The notes beneath the pieces are model-generated. The model did no database searches, was not told the DNA's origin, and saw only the letters and a list, made by a program, of their open reading frames with translations. A stretch of 64,000 nucleotides of DNA from Bacteroidota bacterium. GTDB lineage: Bacteria; Bacteroidota; Bacteroidia; Chitinophagales; Chitinophagaceae. The stretch lies in the NCBI GenBank assembly GCA_024640255.1, contig JAHEFI010000001.1:248001-312000 (forward strand). Direction: 5' to 3'. How positions within the stretch are numbered: the stretch's first letter is position 1; each line of letters begins with the position of its first letter. The position numbers were made by a program, and so were the translations under genes. This document shows positions 35,947 to 44,443 of this stretch, piece after piece.

Positions 35947-36894
35947 ATGGGTAAGATTCTAGTCATTGGTGCAGGGGGGCAATTGGGTACAGAATTGACA
36001 AAAGTACTAGCTGACAGATACGGAAACGAAGCGATCATTGCTACAGATTTTCAAGAGGCTGTTAGACCTAAATTCAATTATTGTAGTTTTTATATTTTGA
36101 ATGTTCTGAATAAGACAGAGTTGGAGGCTATCATAAAAACAGAAGGAGTTAGTCAGATTTATCATTTAGCGGCTATTTTGTCTGCAGCTGGTGAAAAAAA
36201 TCCATTACAAGCTTGGGATTTAAATATGGGTGGCTTACTCAATGTATTAGAGGTTTCTAGAGAATATAAAATAGAGAAAGTATTTTGGCCAAGTTCCATT
36301 GCTGTTTTTGGTCCACATTCAGAAAAAGATCAAACACCTCAAAATGCTTTTAAAGATCCAAATACTATTTACGGTATTTCAAAATTAGCAGGAGAACATT
36401 GGTGCGAGTATTATTTTAATAAATATGGAGTGGATGTAAGAAGTATTAGATACCCTGGATTAATTGGATACAAGTCAATGCCAGGTGGAGGTACAACAGA
36501 TTATGCGGTGGATATTTATCACAAAGCATTGAAGGGTGAAAAATTTTCTTGCTTTTTAAATGAACATACTTACTTGCCAATGATGTATATGGATGATGCA
36601 ATTAATGCAACACTTCAATTAATGGATGCACCAAAAGAAAAAATTACTATCAGAACTAGTTACAATATTTCAGGATTAAGTTTTTCTCCTGCGGAAATTT
36701 ATCAAAGCATAGTAAAACACTACCCTAATTTTGAAATTAAGTATCAATCAGATTTTAGACAAGCTATTGCAGACAGCTGGCCTAATAGTATTGACGATAG
36801 CGCTGCAAAAGCAGACTGGGCTTGGCATCCAAAATTTGATCTAGAAGCCATGACCTCGGCTATTATTACTAATTTGCCAAAGTATTTTAATTAA
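35947..36894 (+). CDS. SDR-type L-threonine 3-dehydrogenase (NAD-dependent epimerase-like)
   Basis: 315 residues from MGKILVIGAGGQLGTELTK; the frame extends 15 codons upstream but the Rossmann motif GAGGQLG should sit close to the N-terminus. Catalytic YGISKLAGE (Tyr-x3-Lys) and the WPSSIAVFGPH block match the UDP-galactose-epimerase-like threonine dehydrogenases known from Flavobacterium frigidimaris. Oxidises L-Thr to 2-amino-3-ketobutyrate with NAD+. The next gene, 13 bases on, encodes the enzyme that cleaves this product, which makes the assignment strong. Confidence 0.9.
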   Translation: MGKILVIGAGGQLGTELTKVLADRYGNEAIIATDFQEAVRPKFNYCSFYILNVLNKTELEAIIKTEGVSQIYHLAAILSAAGEKNPLQAWDLNMGGLLNVLEVSREYKIEKVFWPSSIAVFGPHSEKDQTPQNAFKDPNTIYGISKLAGEHWCEYYFNKYGVDVRSIRYPGLIGYKSMPGGGTTDYAVDIYHKALKGEKFSCFLNEHTYLPMMYMDDAINATLQLMDAPKEKITIRTSYNISGLSFSPAEIYQSIVKHYPNFEIKYQSDFRQAIADSWPNSIDDSAAKADWAWHPKFDLEAMTSAIITNLPKYFN

Positions 36895-36907
36895 TAATTG
36901 AATAGAT

Positions 36908-38107
36908 ATGTACAATCAGTTTAAACCAGTTTTAACAAAAGAGTTGGCTTCAATTAAAGAAGCAGGATTATATAAAAAAGAAAGAATCATTACTTCTCCA
37001 CAAGCTGCAGAGATTACTATTGAAGGAGGTAAAACTGTTTTAAATTTTTGTGCAAACAACTATCTAGGTTTATCATCTCATCCCAAAGTAATAGAAGCTG
37101 CAAAAGCTGCTATAGATTCACACGGTTTTGGCTTGTCTTCTGTTAGATTTATTTGTGGCACACAGGATATTCATAAAATTTTGGAAGAAAAAATCTCTGC
37201 TTTCTTAGGGACAGAAGATACCATTTTATATGCTGCGGCATTTGATGCGAATGGTGGTGTGTTTGAACCATTGTTTGGAGAAAAAGATGCTATCATTTCT
37301 GATTCATTAAATCACGCATCCATTATTGATGGAGTAAGATTAACAAAATCTATGCGTTATAGATATGAGCATAATTCAATGGAAGATTTAGAATCTAAAT
37401 TACAAGAAGCTATTGCAGCAGGTGCTCAACAAAAAATTATTGTAACAGATGGCGCTTTCTCTATGGATGGAACCATTGCACAATTAGATAAAATTGTTGA
37501 ACTAGCTGAAAAATATGAAGCATTGGTGATGAGCGATGAATGTCATTCAACAGGTTTTTTGGGAAAGACAGGAAGAGGTGTCCATGAATTAAAAGGAGTG
37601 ATGGGCAAGATTGATATTATTACTGGCACATTGGGCAAAGCATTAGGTGGCGCATCTGGTGGATTTACTTCAGGCAGAAAAGAAATTATTGATTTATTAA
37701 GACAAAGATCAAGACCATATTTATTCTCTAATACATTAGCACCATCAATTACAGGCGCTTCTATCGCGGTATTTGATTTATTGTCTCAAACAACTGAGTT
37801 AAGAGATCAATTAGAAACTAACACGCAATATTTTAGAGAGAAAATAACTGCTGCTGGATTTGATATTAAACCAGGAACACATCCAATTGTTCCCATCATG
37901 TTATATGATGCGGTTGTATCACAAACAATGGCAGAAAAGTTATTAGAAAAGGGGATTTATGTAATTGGATTTTACTACCCAGTGGTAGCAAAAGGGCAAG
38001 CAAGAATTCGTGTTCAAATTTCTGCTGCTCATACTAAAGAACATCTAGATAAAGCTATACAAGCATTTACTGAAGTGGGCAAGGAATTAGGAGTAATTAA
38101 AGGATAA
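36908..38107 (+). CDS. kbl: Glycine C-acetyltransferase (2-amino-3-ketobutyrate CoA ligase)
   Basis: 399 residues, alpha-oxoamine synthase family. Visible landmarks: NFCANNYLGLSSHPKV, HGFGLSSVRFICGTQ, SLNHASIIDGVRL, DECHSTGFLGKTGRG and the PLP-binding lysine in GTLGKALGGASGG (~residue 240). Length is standard. Converts 2-amino-3-ketobutyrate and CoA to glycine and acetyl-CoA, completing threonine catabolism with the preceding dehydrogenase. Confidence 0.95.
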   Translation: MYNQFKPVLTKELASIKEAGLYKKERIITSPQAAEITIEGGKTVLNFCANNYLGLSSHPKVIEAAKAAIDSHGFGLSSVRFICGTQDIHKILEEKISAFLGTEDTILYAAAFDANGGVFEPLFGEKDAIISDSLNHASIIDGVRLTKSMRYRYEHNSMEDLESKLQEAIAAGAQQKIIVTDGAFSMDGTIAQLDKIVELAEKYEALVMSDECHSTGFLGKTGRGVHELKGVMGKIDIITGTLGKALGGASGGFTSGRKEIIDLLRQRSRPYLFSNTLAPSITGASIAVFDLLSQTTELRDQLETNTQYFREKITAAGFDIKPGTHPIVPIMLYDAVVSQTMAEKLLEKGIYVIGFYYPVVAKGQARIRVQISAAHTKEHLDKAIQAFTEVGKELGVIKG

Positions 38108-38123
38108 TATTCCTTAAAATATT

Positions 38124-38131
38124 TATTTTTG
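38124..38131 (+). promoter_or_regulatory. -7 box TATTTTTG of the GH97 gene
   Basis: Exact TAnnTTTG match; the chosen ATG at 38135 follows four bases later, suggesting an almost leaderless transcript and deciding the start codon. Confidence 0.55.
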
Positions 38132-38134
38132 AGG

Positions 38135-40195
38135 ATGAAAAGTAAATATTTTTTTGCCCTAGTTTTTGTTTCTACCAGCTTGTTTGCACAAAAAAATGAG
38201 TTTCGTTTTAGCGATTTTGAACTAAGTACCTCATTGAATAGTAATAAACAATTTACTTATTCTTTAAATTATCTAGGGAAGCATATAATCAAAGAATCTG
38301 CTATTGGCCTTGATTTAGCAAAGCCTTTACAAAAATTAGTAGCTTTTAATTTACTAGGCTTAGATACTTCAGAAGTTAATACTACTTGGAAGCCTATCTG
38401 GGGAGAGCAAGACGAAATCCGAAATAATTACAAAGAAATTACTTGTCATTTACAATCCATTAATTCTCCTTCCATTTTAATGGACGTACAATTCAGAATT
38501 TTTAAAGATGGGATAGGATTTAGGTATATATTCCCAAAACAAAACAATCTTCAATATTTTATTGTCAAAGACGAATTAACAGAATTTCACTTAAGTGGCG
38601 ATCATAAAGCATTCTGGATTCCAGGCGATTTTGATACAAATGAGTACATGTATAATACTACTAAACTTTCAGAAGTAAACGCAATGGACGCTGCTAGTAA
38701 AGAAAAAGATATTGCAGTAACTTCTTTGATATCTAATCAAAGTGTTCAAACTCCTTTGATGTTAAAATCAGAAGATGGGATTTATATTAATATTCATGAA
38801 GCAGCATTATTGAATTATCCTGCTATGAATTTAAATCTTGATAAAACCAATTATACTTTAACATCAACGCTTGTTCCAGACCCGGTTGGCAATAAAGCCT
38901 ATTTACAAGCACCATTCAACACACCTTGGAGAACCATTATTATTTCTAACAAAGCGAAAAATATTTTAGCATCTAAAACAATTTTAAATTTAAATGAACC
39001 AACCAAACTTGAAAAAACAGATTGGATAAAACCTCAAAAATATATGGGTGTTTGGTGGGAGATGCATATTGGGAAAGCTACATGGCAAAAAGAAGGCGGC
39101 AAACATGGGGCTACAACAGAGAACACTAAAAAATATCTTGACTTTGCAGCTGCACATCATTTTGACGGGGTTTTAGTTGAAGGTTGGAATAAAGGATGGG
39201 AAGAATGGTTTGGTAATTGGAGAGAAGATGTATTTGATTTTGTGACTCCTTATGATGATTATAATATTGACTACTTATCTAAATATGCAAAAGAAAAAGG
39301 CATTAAATTAATTATGCATCATGAAACATCAGGTGCAGTGACAAGTTATGAAAGAAGATTTGATACAGCTTTTAGATTTATGCAACTTTATGGTATTAAT
39401 ACAGTTAAAACTGGTTATGTTGGAAAGATCATTCCAAGAGGAGAACACCATGATGGGCAGTGGATGGTTAATCATTATTTAAGGGTAGCAGAAAAAACTG
39501 GTGAATATAAAATTATGTTGGATGCTCATGAGCCTGTTCATTCTACTGGATTACATAGAACATATCCCAATTGGATGTCTAATGAAGCAGCAAGAGGAAC
39601 TGAATTTAATAATGCGCCAACTTTAGGCATTGTGCCTGAACATCAAACTATTTTACCATTTACAAGGTTAATGGGCGGCCCAATGGACTATACACCTGGT
39701 TTATTTCATTTCAAATTAAATCAATTTGATTCAAGTAGAAAGCAGGTTGTAAAATCAACACTTGCTAAACAGTTAGCCTTATATGTTACTATGTATAGTC
39801 CACTGCAAATGGCAGCTGATTTACCTGAGAACTATTTAAAACATATGGATGCATTTCAATTTATTGAAGATGTTCCAGTAAACTGGTCTGAAACAAATAT
39901 TATAGATGCAGAACCAGGCGATTTTATCACTATTGCAAGAAGAGGCAAAAACACTAAGAATTGGTTTGTTGGTTCTATTACAGATGAAAATGAAAGGATA
40001 TCTACTATCAAATTAGATTTTCTAGAAAAAGGTAAAAAATATTTAGCAACTATTTATAAAGATGGAGCGGATGCCAATTATGATCAATATCCTGAGTCAT
40101 ATAATATTGAAAAAAAGTTTGTTGATGCAAATACATCTTTAAATATAAAAATGGCAAGAGGAGGAGGATTTGCAATATCTCTTATCCAACAATAA
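38135..40195 (+). CDS. Glycoside hydrolase family 97 protein
   Basis: 686 residues from MKSKYFFALVFVSTSLFAQ, which is a signal peptide; the frame is also open two codons upstream at a TTG. N-terminal beta-sandwich ~20-275 (GH97_N), central TIM barrel ~290-560 (YMGVWWEMHIGKATW, DGVLVEGWNKGWE, MLDAHEPVHSTGLHRTYPN, VPEHQTILPFTRLMGGPMDY), C-terminal beta domain ~570-686. The Glu-rich motifs HEP and PEH are typical of SusB-like members. Family enzymes are alpha-glucosidases or alpha-galactosidases in the periplasm. I cannot separate inverting from retaining with certainty. Preceded by its own promoter-like box. Confidence 0.93.
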   Translation: MKSKYFFALVFVSTSLFAQKNEFRFSDFELSTSLNSNKQFTYSLNYLGKHIIKESAIGLDLAKPLQKLVAFNLLGLDTSEVNTTWKPIWGEQDEIRNNYKEITCHLQSINSPSILMDVQFRIFKDGIGFRYIFPKQNNLQYFIVKDELTEFHLSGDHKAFWIPGDFDTNEYMYNTTKLSEVNAMDAASKEKDIAVTSLISNQSVQTPLMLKSEDGIYINIHEAALLNYPAMNLNLDKTNYTLTSTLVPDPVGNKAYLQAPFNTPWRTIIISNKAKNILASKTILNLNEPTKLEKTDWIKPQKYMGVWWEMHIGKATWQKEGGKHGATTENTKKYLDFAAAHHFDGVLVEGWNKGWEEWFGNWREDVFDFVTPYDDYNIDYLSKYAKEKGIKLIMHHETSGAVTSYERRFDTAFRFMQLYGINTVKTGYVGKIIPRGEHHDGQWMVNHYLRVAEKTGEYKIMLDAHEPVHSTGLHRTYPNWMSNEAARGTEFNNAPTLGIVPEHQTILPFTRLMGGPMDYTPGLFHFKLNQFDSSRKQVVKSTLAKQLALYVTMYSPLQMAADLPENYLKHMDAFQFIEDVPVNWSETNIIDAEPGDFITIARRGKNTKNWFVGSITDENERISTIKLDFLEKGKKYLATIYKDGADANYDQYPESYNIEKKFVDANTSLNIKMARGGGFAISLIQQ

Positions 40196-40219
40196 ATGTA
40201 TTATATCTAGAATACAATT

Positions 40220-40227
40220 TATCTTTG
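40220..40227 (+). promoter_or_regulatory. -7 box TATCTTTG before the NAD(P)-binding protein gene
   Basis: Exact TAnnTTTG match, four bases before the ATG at 40232; near-leaderless start. Confidence 0.55.
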
Positions 40228-40231
40228 TTTC

Positions 40232-40891
40232 ATGAAAAACAAAGTAGTTATTACTGGATCTACTGGCATGGTAGGAAGTGTTGTTCTTGAGTTATGCTTA
40301 GATAGTAGTGAAGTATCTGAGATTATCTCACTTGTCAGAAAGCCAACCAATATTCAGCACTCGAAATACAAAGAAGTGGTAGTTGCTGATTTTTTACAAT
40401 ATCAAGATCAAGCCGCTTTATTCAATGATGTCAATATTGTTTATTATTGTCTTGGTGCCTATACTGGTTCTGTTCCTGCAGATGAATTTAGAATAATCAA
40501 TTATGATTATCCATTAAACCTAGCTAAAGCCATTCATGAAAAATCGCCGAATGCTAGATTTTGTTTACTTAGTGGTCAAGGGGCTGACAGAACAGAGAAA
40601 AGTACAATGCAATTTGCAAGAGATAAGGGTGCAATAGAAAATGCACTTTCAGCTTTACATTTTGGATCCTTTTATTCATTTAGGCCGGGTTATATTTACC
40701 CCACTAAAAAAAGAAAAGAACCCAATACTTTTTATGTAATTTCAAGAATGGTCTATCCACTTTTAAAGTTATTGGGAAAGTCATTAAGTATTACAGATCA
40801 ACAGTTAGCAAAAGCTATTTTTAATGTTGGTTTGAATGGCTATTCAAAAGAAATATTAGAAAACAAAGACATGAGATTGCTTCAATTATAA
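40232..40891 (+). CDS. NAD(P)-binding Rossmann-fold protein (atypical SDR, HTATIP2-like)
   Basis: 219 residues with the nucleotide-binding start VVITGSTGMVGSVVLELCL and the YYCLGAYTG, NYDYPLNLAKAIHEK, CLLSGQGADR and FYSFRPGYIYP blocks of atypical short-chain dehydrogenase/NmrA-like proteins. The usual YxxxK is not obvious, so it may bind NAD(P) without the classical reaction. Heads a small rightward cluster with SRPBCC and ACT proteins (10 and 16 bases apart). Role unknown. Confidence 0.82.
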   Translation: MKNKVVITGSTGMVGSVVLELCLDSSEVSEIISLVRKPTNIQHSKYKEVVVADFLQYQDQAALFNDVNIVYYCLGAYTGSVPADEFRIINYDYPLNLAKAIHEKSPNARFCLLSGQGADRTEKSTMQFARDKGAIENALSALHFGSFYSFRPGYIYPTKKRKEPNTFYVISRMVYPLLKLLGKSLSITDQQLAKAIFNVGLNGYSKEILENKDMRLLQL

Positions 40892-40901
40892 TAATAAATT
40901 T

Positions 40902-41303
40902 ATGATTACCATTAAGAATACAGTGAATGCCCCAATTGAAAAGGTTTGGGAATATTGGACAAAAGAAGAGCATGTTAAAAATTGGAATTTTGCAGCAGCT
41001 GATTGGCATTGCCCTAATGCAACAAATAACCTTCAAGTAGGTAGTGAATTTCATTATACAATGGCAGCCAAAGACAATTCCTTTAGTTTTGATTATTGGG
41101 GAACTTATAAAAACATAGAGATAAATAAACAACTTGATTTTGTATTAGGAGATGGAAGAAAGGTGGTGGTTAGTTTTGAATCAACTGAAGATGGAACTAT
41201 AGTTACTGAACATTTTGAACCGGAGCAACAAAATCCATCAGAATTACAACAAACAGGTTGGCAAATGATTTTGGATAATTTTAAGGCTTATGTCGAATGC
41301 TAA
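40902..41303 (+). CDS. SRPBCC family protein (AHSA1/START-like)
   Basis: 133 residues: ITIKNTVNAPIEKVWEYWT at the start, NWNFAAADWHCPNATNN, GSEFHYTMAAKDNSFSFDYW and the C-terminal GWQMILDNFKAYVE are characteristic of the AHSA1 branch of the SRPBCC ligand-binding fold. Probably a small hydrophobic-ligand binding or stress protein. No catalytic residues can be named. Confidence 0.9.
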   Translation: MITIKNTVNAPIEKVWEYWTKEEHVKNWNFAAADWHCPNATNNLQVGSEFHYTMAAKDNSFSFDYWGTYKNIEINKQLDFVLGDGRKVVVSFESTEDGTIVTEHFEPEQQNPSELQQTGWQMILDNFKAYVEC

Positions 41304-41319
41304 ATTTCAATAATTCACT

Positions 41320-41712
41320 ATGAATAAACCTGAAACTAATCTGAATATTCTTTTACAGAATATGAATCCAATATTAAATGAAGGCGATTATGTTTTTTGT
41401 ACTCTCTCCAATAATGAAAAAATAGACTTGAACAAAGTTCTTGGATCTTTCAAAGAAAAAGAAGGCACAACTCTAATTATTACAAAAGAGTATGCAGATT
41501 TAATGGGGTTCTCTTATACTTCTATAATGTCTTGGATTAGTTTAGAGGTTCATTCATCATTAGAAGCGGTTGGTCTAACAGCAGCTTTTTCAAAAGTATT
41601 AGCTGATGCTAATATTTCTTGTAATGTAGTTGCAGGCTATTACCATGACCATATATTTGTTTTAAAGCAAGATGCACTAAGAGCTATTGGATTATTAAAA
41701 GACTATAAATAA
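41320..41712 (+). CDS. Tandem ACT domain protein
   Basis: 130 residues. The order MNPILNEGDYVFCTL (ACT_3-like) followed by WISLEVHSSLEAVGLTAAFS and SCNVVAGYYHDHIFV (ACT_7-like) matches the small two-domain ACT proteins formerly called DUF2241. Related proteins bind amino acids or their derivatives and may regulate metabolism or toxicity resistance; the ligand is unknown. Last gene of the rightward cluster, convergent with the esterase. Confidence 0.85.
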   Translation: MNKPETNLNILLQNMNPILNEGDYVFCTLSNNEKIDLNKVLGSFKEKEGTTLIITKEYADLMGFSYTSIMSWISLEVHSSLEAVGLTAAFSKVLADANISCNVVAGYYHDHIFVLKQDALRAIGLLKDYK

Positions 41713-41722
41713 TTTATAGTAA

Positions 41723-42529
41723 TTATTTATTTAAAATCTTTTCAATTTCTTGAAACATTAAATGGATTCCTGGTAGGTACATTGCGCCATGACTGAATCC
41801 TTGTAATTCATATAGAGATATATTTCTATTTCCTGCTAATTTCATCATTCTAACGAAATAAGCATTTTCCTCATATCGTCCTAATAATTCTAATTCTCTA
41901 TCACCTGTTATATCAATGATAGGTGGTGTATTAGATTTTATAAAATTTAACGGCGCATACTCATTAATAACAGGTTGAATGTCTTTGATATTGTTTTCAG
42001 CCCTTATAGTAAAATGAGTTATTACCTGTGGGCTTAATGGAATACATGCCTTAATACTACTATTGGGAATATGGTATTTTAATAACCACGCTTCATCCAT
42101 TGTTAACATCATTGATAAATAACCTCCTGCAGAATGTCCAGATAAAAATATTTTACTAGTATCACCTCCATATTGTTGAATATTATTATATACCCAAGCA
42201 AAAGATGCAGCAGCATCTTCAATATATTTTGGTGCTTTTACTTTAGGGCTTAATCTATATTCAACTGATACAATAATAAATTTATTGCTTTTTAGTTCTT
42301 CGGAAATTTTTTTGGTTCCACCTGTTAATCCACCACCATGAAACCAAATTATAACTGGTAAATCTTTTTTATTTCCTTCTGGAATATAAATATCTAATTT
42401 ACACTGATCTTTTTGGTATGAATCTGTATTTTCTTTTTCATTGTAATAAGATACATTAAACACATCATTCTTTTGTGCATAAATTGCAGTACAAAATAAA
42501 ATATTTATAATTAAAATAATTTTTTTCAT
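41723..42529 (-). CDS. Secreted alpha/beta hydrolase (carboxylesterase-like)
   Basis: 268 residues with signal peptide 1-18. Oxyanion-hole motif WFHGGGLTGG, nucleophile elbow GHSAGGYLS (Ser ~135), acid in ITGDRELE and catalytic His in GFSHGAMY. Fits BD-FAE/esterase-lipase family proteins of Bacteroidota that cleave acyl or feruloyl esters. Its ATG lies 2 bases after the stop of the His-head gene at 42532, so the two are probably co-transcribed. Confidence 0.9.
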   Translation of the reverse strand: MKKIILIINILFCTAIYAQKNDVFNVSYYNEKENTDSYQKDQCKLDIYIPEGNKKDLPVIIWFHGGGLTGGTKKISEELKSNKFIIVSVEYRLSPKVKAPKYIEDAAASFAWVYNNIQQYGGDTSKIFLSGHSAGGYLSMMLTMDEAWLLKYHIPNSSIKACIPLSPQVITHFTIRAENNIKDIQPVINEYAPLNFIKSNTPPIIDITGDRELELLGRYEENAYFVRMMKLAGNRNISLYELQGFSHGAMYLPGIHLMFQEIEKILNK

Positions 42530-42531
42530 TT

Positions 42532-43335
42532 TTATTCTTTTTCTGAATTGTAATCAAAATGTATTTTTTTAAAATAAATCCTTAATAAATGTAATAATTC
42601 ATGGCATTGTTTTTGGGCTGGCTCAATTCTTAATTCATTTGAACGTTTTATTACATTGTTCATTCCTCCTGTTATATTAATAAAAGACGATTCATTAAAA
42701 TTATTTTCCTCTAGTAATTTTATCTTCTTAGGTAATGCATGTAAGGGTTTTGTAATTATAGAATCTCCTTCAACATATGCATTATCATAATTAAGAATAT
42801 AAAGTATATTTTGATCAAAATATTTAAATCTGATAGGATCTATGAATTGGTTCAAAAAGTTTTCTTCTCTAATTTCTCTAGATTCTAATACTTTAGTGTA
42901 ATGACTATAATTTTGTATTGCATTAATTAATTCATCATCATCAATAAAATTAAGTCTACCTGTATTTTTGACTTCATCAAGTGCCATATTATTTATACTT
43001 GGTATTGAACGGTTGGAGATTTGTCCAAGTAGTACATAGTTTTCAATTAAATGGTTTTTTAATTGGCCACTTTCATAGTATTTTGTAATTATTTCAAATA
43101 AGCTATCTATTTTTTTTCTTTTAGGTAATGCTGTCGAAAATAAAACCGAATCTTTTTGTATATCACGATATAATGTTTTCAAGCTTTTTTCAGTTTTATG
43201 AATTTCTACTTGATGCTCTCTTATATTTTCTGCGAAAAATCCTAAAGTAACGGCTGTAAATAATAGAACAAATTCAATAATATACTCAGACCATTTCTTT
43301 TTATGGTTTGCGTGATGAGGGTGATGTACTTCCAT
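42532..43335 (-). CDS. His-head single-pass membrane protein, solitary member (type B head, type A-like body)
   Basis: 267 residues. The head MEVHHPHHANHKKKWSEY and helix IIEFVLLFTAVTLGFF are type B, yet the body has the type A landmark 'VKNTGRLNFIDDDELINAIQNY' style stretch (compare SGSLSFIKNNE) and lacks the SRNEA.AKGY block of the other type B genes. It thus looks like a mosaic. Located away from the two arrays, followed by an esterase gene, and without a GTTCC-N13-GGAAC site upstream. Function unknown. Confidence 0.75.
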   Translation of the reverse strand: MEVHHPHHANHKKKWSEYIIEFVLLFTAVTLGFFAENIREHQVEIHKTEKSLKTLYRDIQKDSVLFSTALPKRKKIDSLFEIITKYYESGQLKNHLIENYVLLGQISNRSIPSINNMALDEVKNTGRLNFIDDDELINAIQNYSHYTKVLESREIREENFLNQFIDPIRFKYFDQNILYILNYDNAYVEGDSIITKPLHALPKKIKLLEENNFNESSFINITGGMNNVIKRSNELRIEPAQKQCHELLHLLRIYFKKIHFDYNSEKE

Positions 43336-43499
43336 GACTTAATTTTGTAATTGTATATAAGTTAAACTTTCTAAAGAATATGAAAAATTGAATTTCTTGT
43401 TAATTCTAGGGGATAAAAGAATACCTATTATGTTAAAACCAACCTAAATTAATTTCTTTTTAAATAATTTTATATCTAACTTCAAGTAAAATTAATACT

Positions 43500-43718
43500 A
43501 TGAAAAAATTAATCTTTGCTAGCTTATTTAGCTTTAGCTGCATTTTTGCTTTTGCGGCAGATCATTGTACTGCTGATTGTCACAAAAATGAACATAAATG
43601 CACTGCCGCATGTCATAAAAATGGAGCAGGTCATGTTTCCAATCATGGCGAAAAAGGACATATGTGCGCCAAGGAATCATGTAAGCACGATTGCTCGAAA
43701 GAATGCACGAAAAAGTAA
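43500..43718 (+). CDS. Small exported Cys/His-rich protein, putative metal binder
   Basis: 72 residues. Signal peptide of about 19 residues ending FAFAA, then a 50-residue mature part with eight Cys and nine His in CTADCHK, CTAACHK, HMCAKESCKHDC and SKECTK repeats. The spacing CxxxC-H resembles no family I can name; a periplasmic metal-binding or buffering role is inferred from composition. A strong terminator 20 bases downstream shows that it is a monocistronic unit. An overlapping open frame on the same strand at 43516 is considered a shadow. Confidence 0.72.
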   Translation: MKKLIFASLFSFSCIFAFAADHCTADCHKNEHKCTAACHKNGAGHVSNHGEKGHMCAKESCKHDCSKECTKK

Positions 43719-43738
43719 TCTTTACTTCTAAAAATTTC

Positions 43739-43767
43739 AAAGGGAACCCTAAAAGTTCCCTTTTTTG
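43739..43767 (+). terminator. Rho-independent terminator of the Cys/His-rich protein gene
   Basis: Stem AAAGGGAAC / GTTCCCTTT with a 6-base loop, followed by TTT. Confidence 0.85.
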
Positions 43768-43777
43768 GCTTTAATAT

Positions 43778-43800
43778 GTTCCCAAATATTATATTGGAAC
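43778..43800. promoter_or_regulatory. Inverted repeat GTTCC-N13-GGAAC, copy 3
   Basis: 80 bases before the SnoaL-like lipoprotein gene, with flank AATAT before and AAATT after. TTTTGAC and a TATATTTTG box lie between site and gene. Confidence 0.75.
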
Positions 43801-43880
43801 AAATTCCGGCTATTTGAAGCTAGAATTTTGACTTTTTGGATATATTTTGTTCGCTCAATCTAAACCAAATTCAAAAAAAA

Positions 43881-44363
43881 ATGAAAAAGCTATTATCGGT
43901 TCTTTTTGTGTCAACAATGCTATTTGCATGTAATAATGAAGCTGCAAAAAAAGAACAGGTTGAAAATGAGAATGTAAAATTCTATGATCATGTATGGGAT
44001 GTAGTAATTAACCAAGGGAATGTTAATTACCTAGATACAGCCTATGCCGCAGATGTGGTTTTACATACTGTACCTGAAATTAAAGGCAAGGATAGTGCAA
44101 AGGCATACTATGCTAATTATGTTACTGGTTTTAGCAATAGACAATTTATTGTAAAAGAGATCTTTGCAAAAGGAGACAAAGTGGTAAAATACTGGCAGTT
44201 TAAAGGAACTCATACTGGTCCATTCTTTGGTATTCCTGCAACAGGAAAGACAATTGATGTGATTGGATGTACAATTGCAAAAGTGGTAGATGGTAAAATT
44301 ACAGAAGAACAAGACTTCTTTGATAACTACGCTTTCTTACAACAAATTGGACTTATTAAATAA
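43881..44363 (+). CDS. SnoaL/NTF2-like lipoprotein
   Basis: 160 residues from MKKLLSVLFVSTMLFACNNE; the lipobox (LFAC, Cys17) decides this start rather than the one 15 codons upstream. The mature part is a SnoaL-like ester cyclase/NTF2 fold: WDVVINQGNVNYLDTAYAADVVLHT, GKDSAKAYYANYVTGFSNRQFIVKEIFA, GDKVVKYWQFKGTHTGPFFG, GKITEEQDFFDNYAFLQQIG. Active site not assignable. Single gene with a strong terminator after it and a GTTCC-N13-GGAAC site before it. Confidence 0.87.
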   Translation: MKKLLSVLFVSTMLFACNNEAAKKEQVENENVKFYDHVWDVVINQGNVNYLDTAYAADVVLHTVPEIKGKDSAKAYYANYVTGFSNRQFIVKEIFAKGDKVVKYWQFKGTHTGPFFGIPATGKTIDVIGCTIAKVVDGKITEEQDFFDNYAFLQQIGLIK

Positions 44364-44379
44364 TTCGTTTTTTTAAGTT

Positions 44380-44417
44380 AAAGGGCCGCTCTCTTTTGAG
44401 ATGCGGCCCTTTTTTTA
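44380..44417 (+). terminator. Rho-independent terminator of the SnoaL-like gene
   Basis: Stem AAAGGGCCGC(TCTC) / (GAGA)TGCGGCCCTTT followed by TTTTATTT. Confidence 0.9.
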
Positions 44418-44443
44418 TTTCTTCATATTTATTAAATTGTTGC

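Noticed and set aside
43516-43731. Second open frame overlapping the Cys/His-rich gene
   Set aside because: Begins inside the signal peptide region of the better-supported gene, lacks its own start context, and its product shows no consistent pattern.
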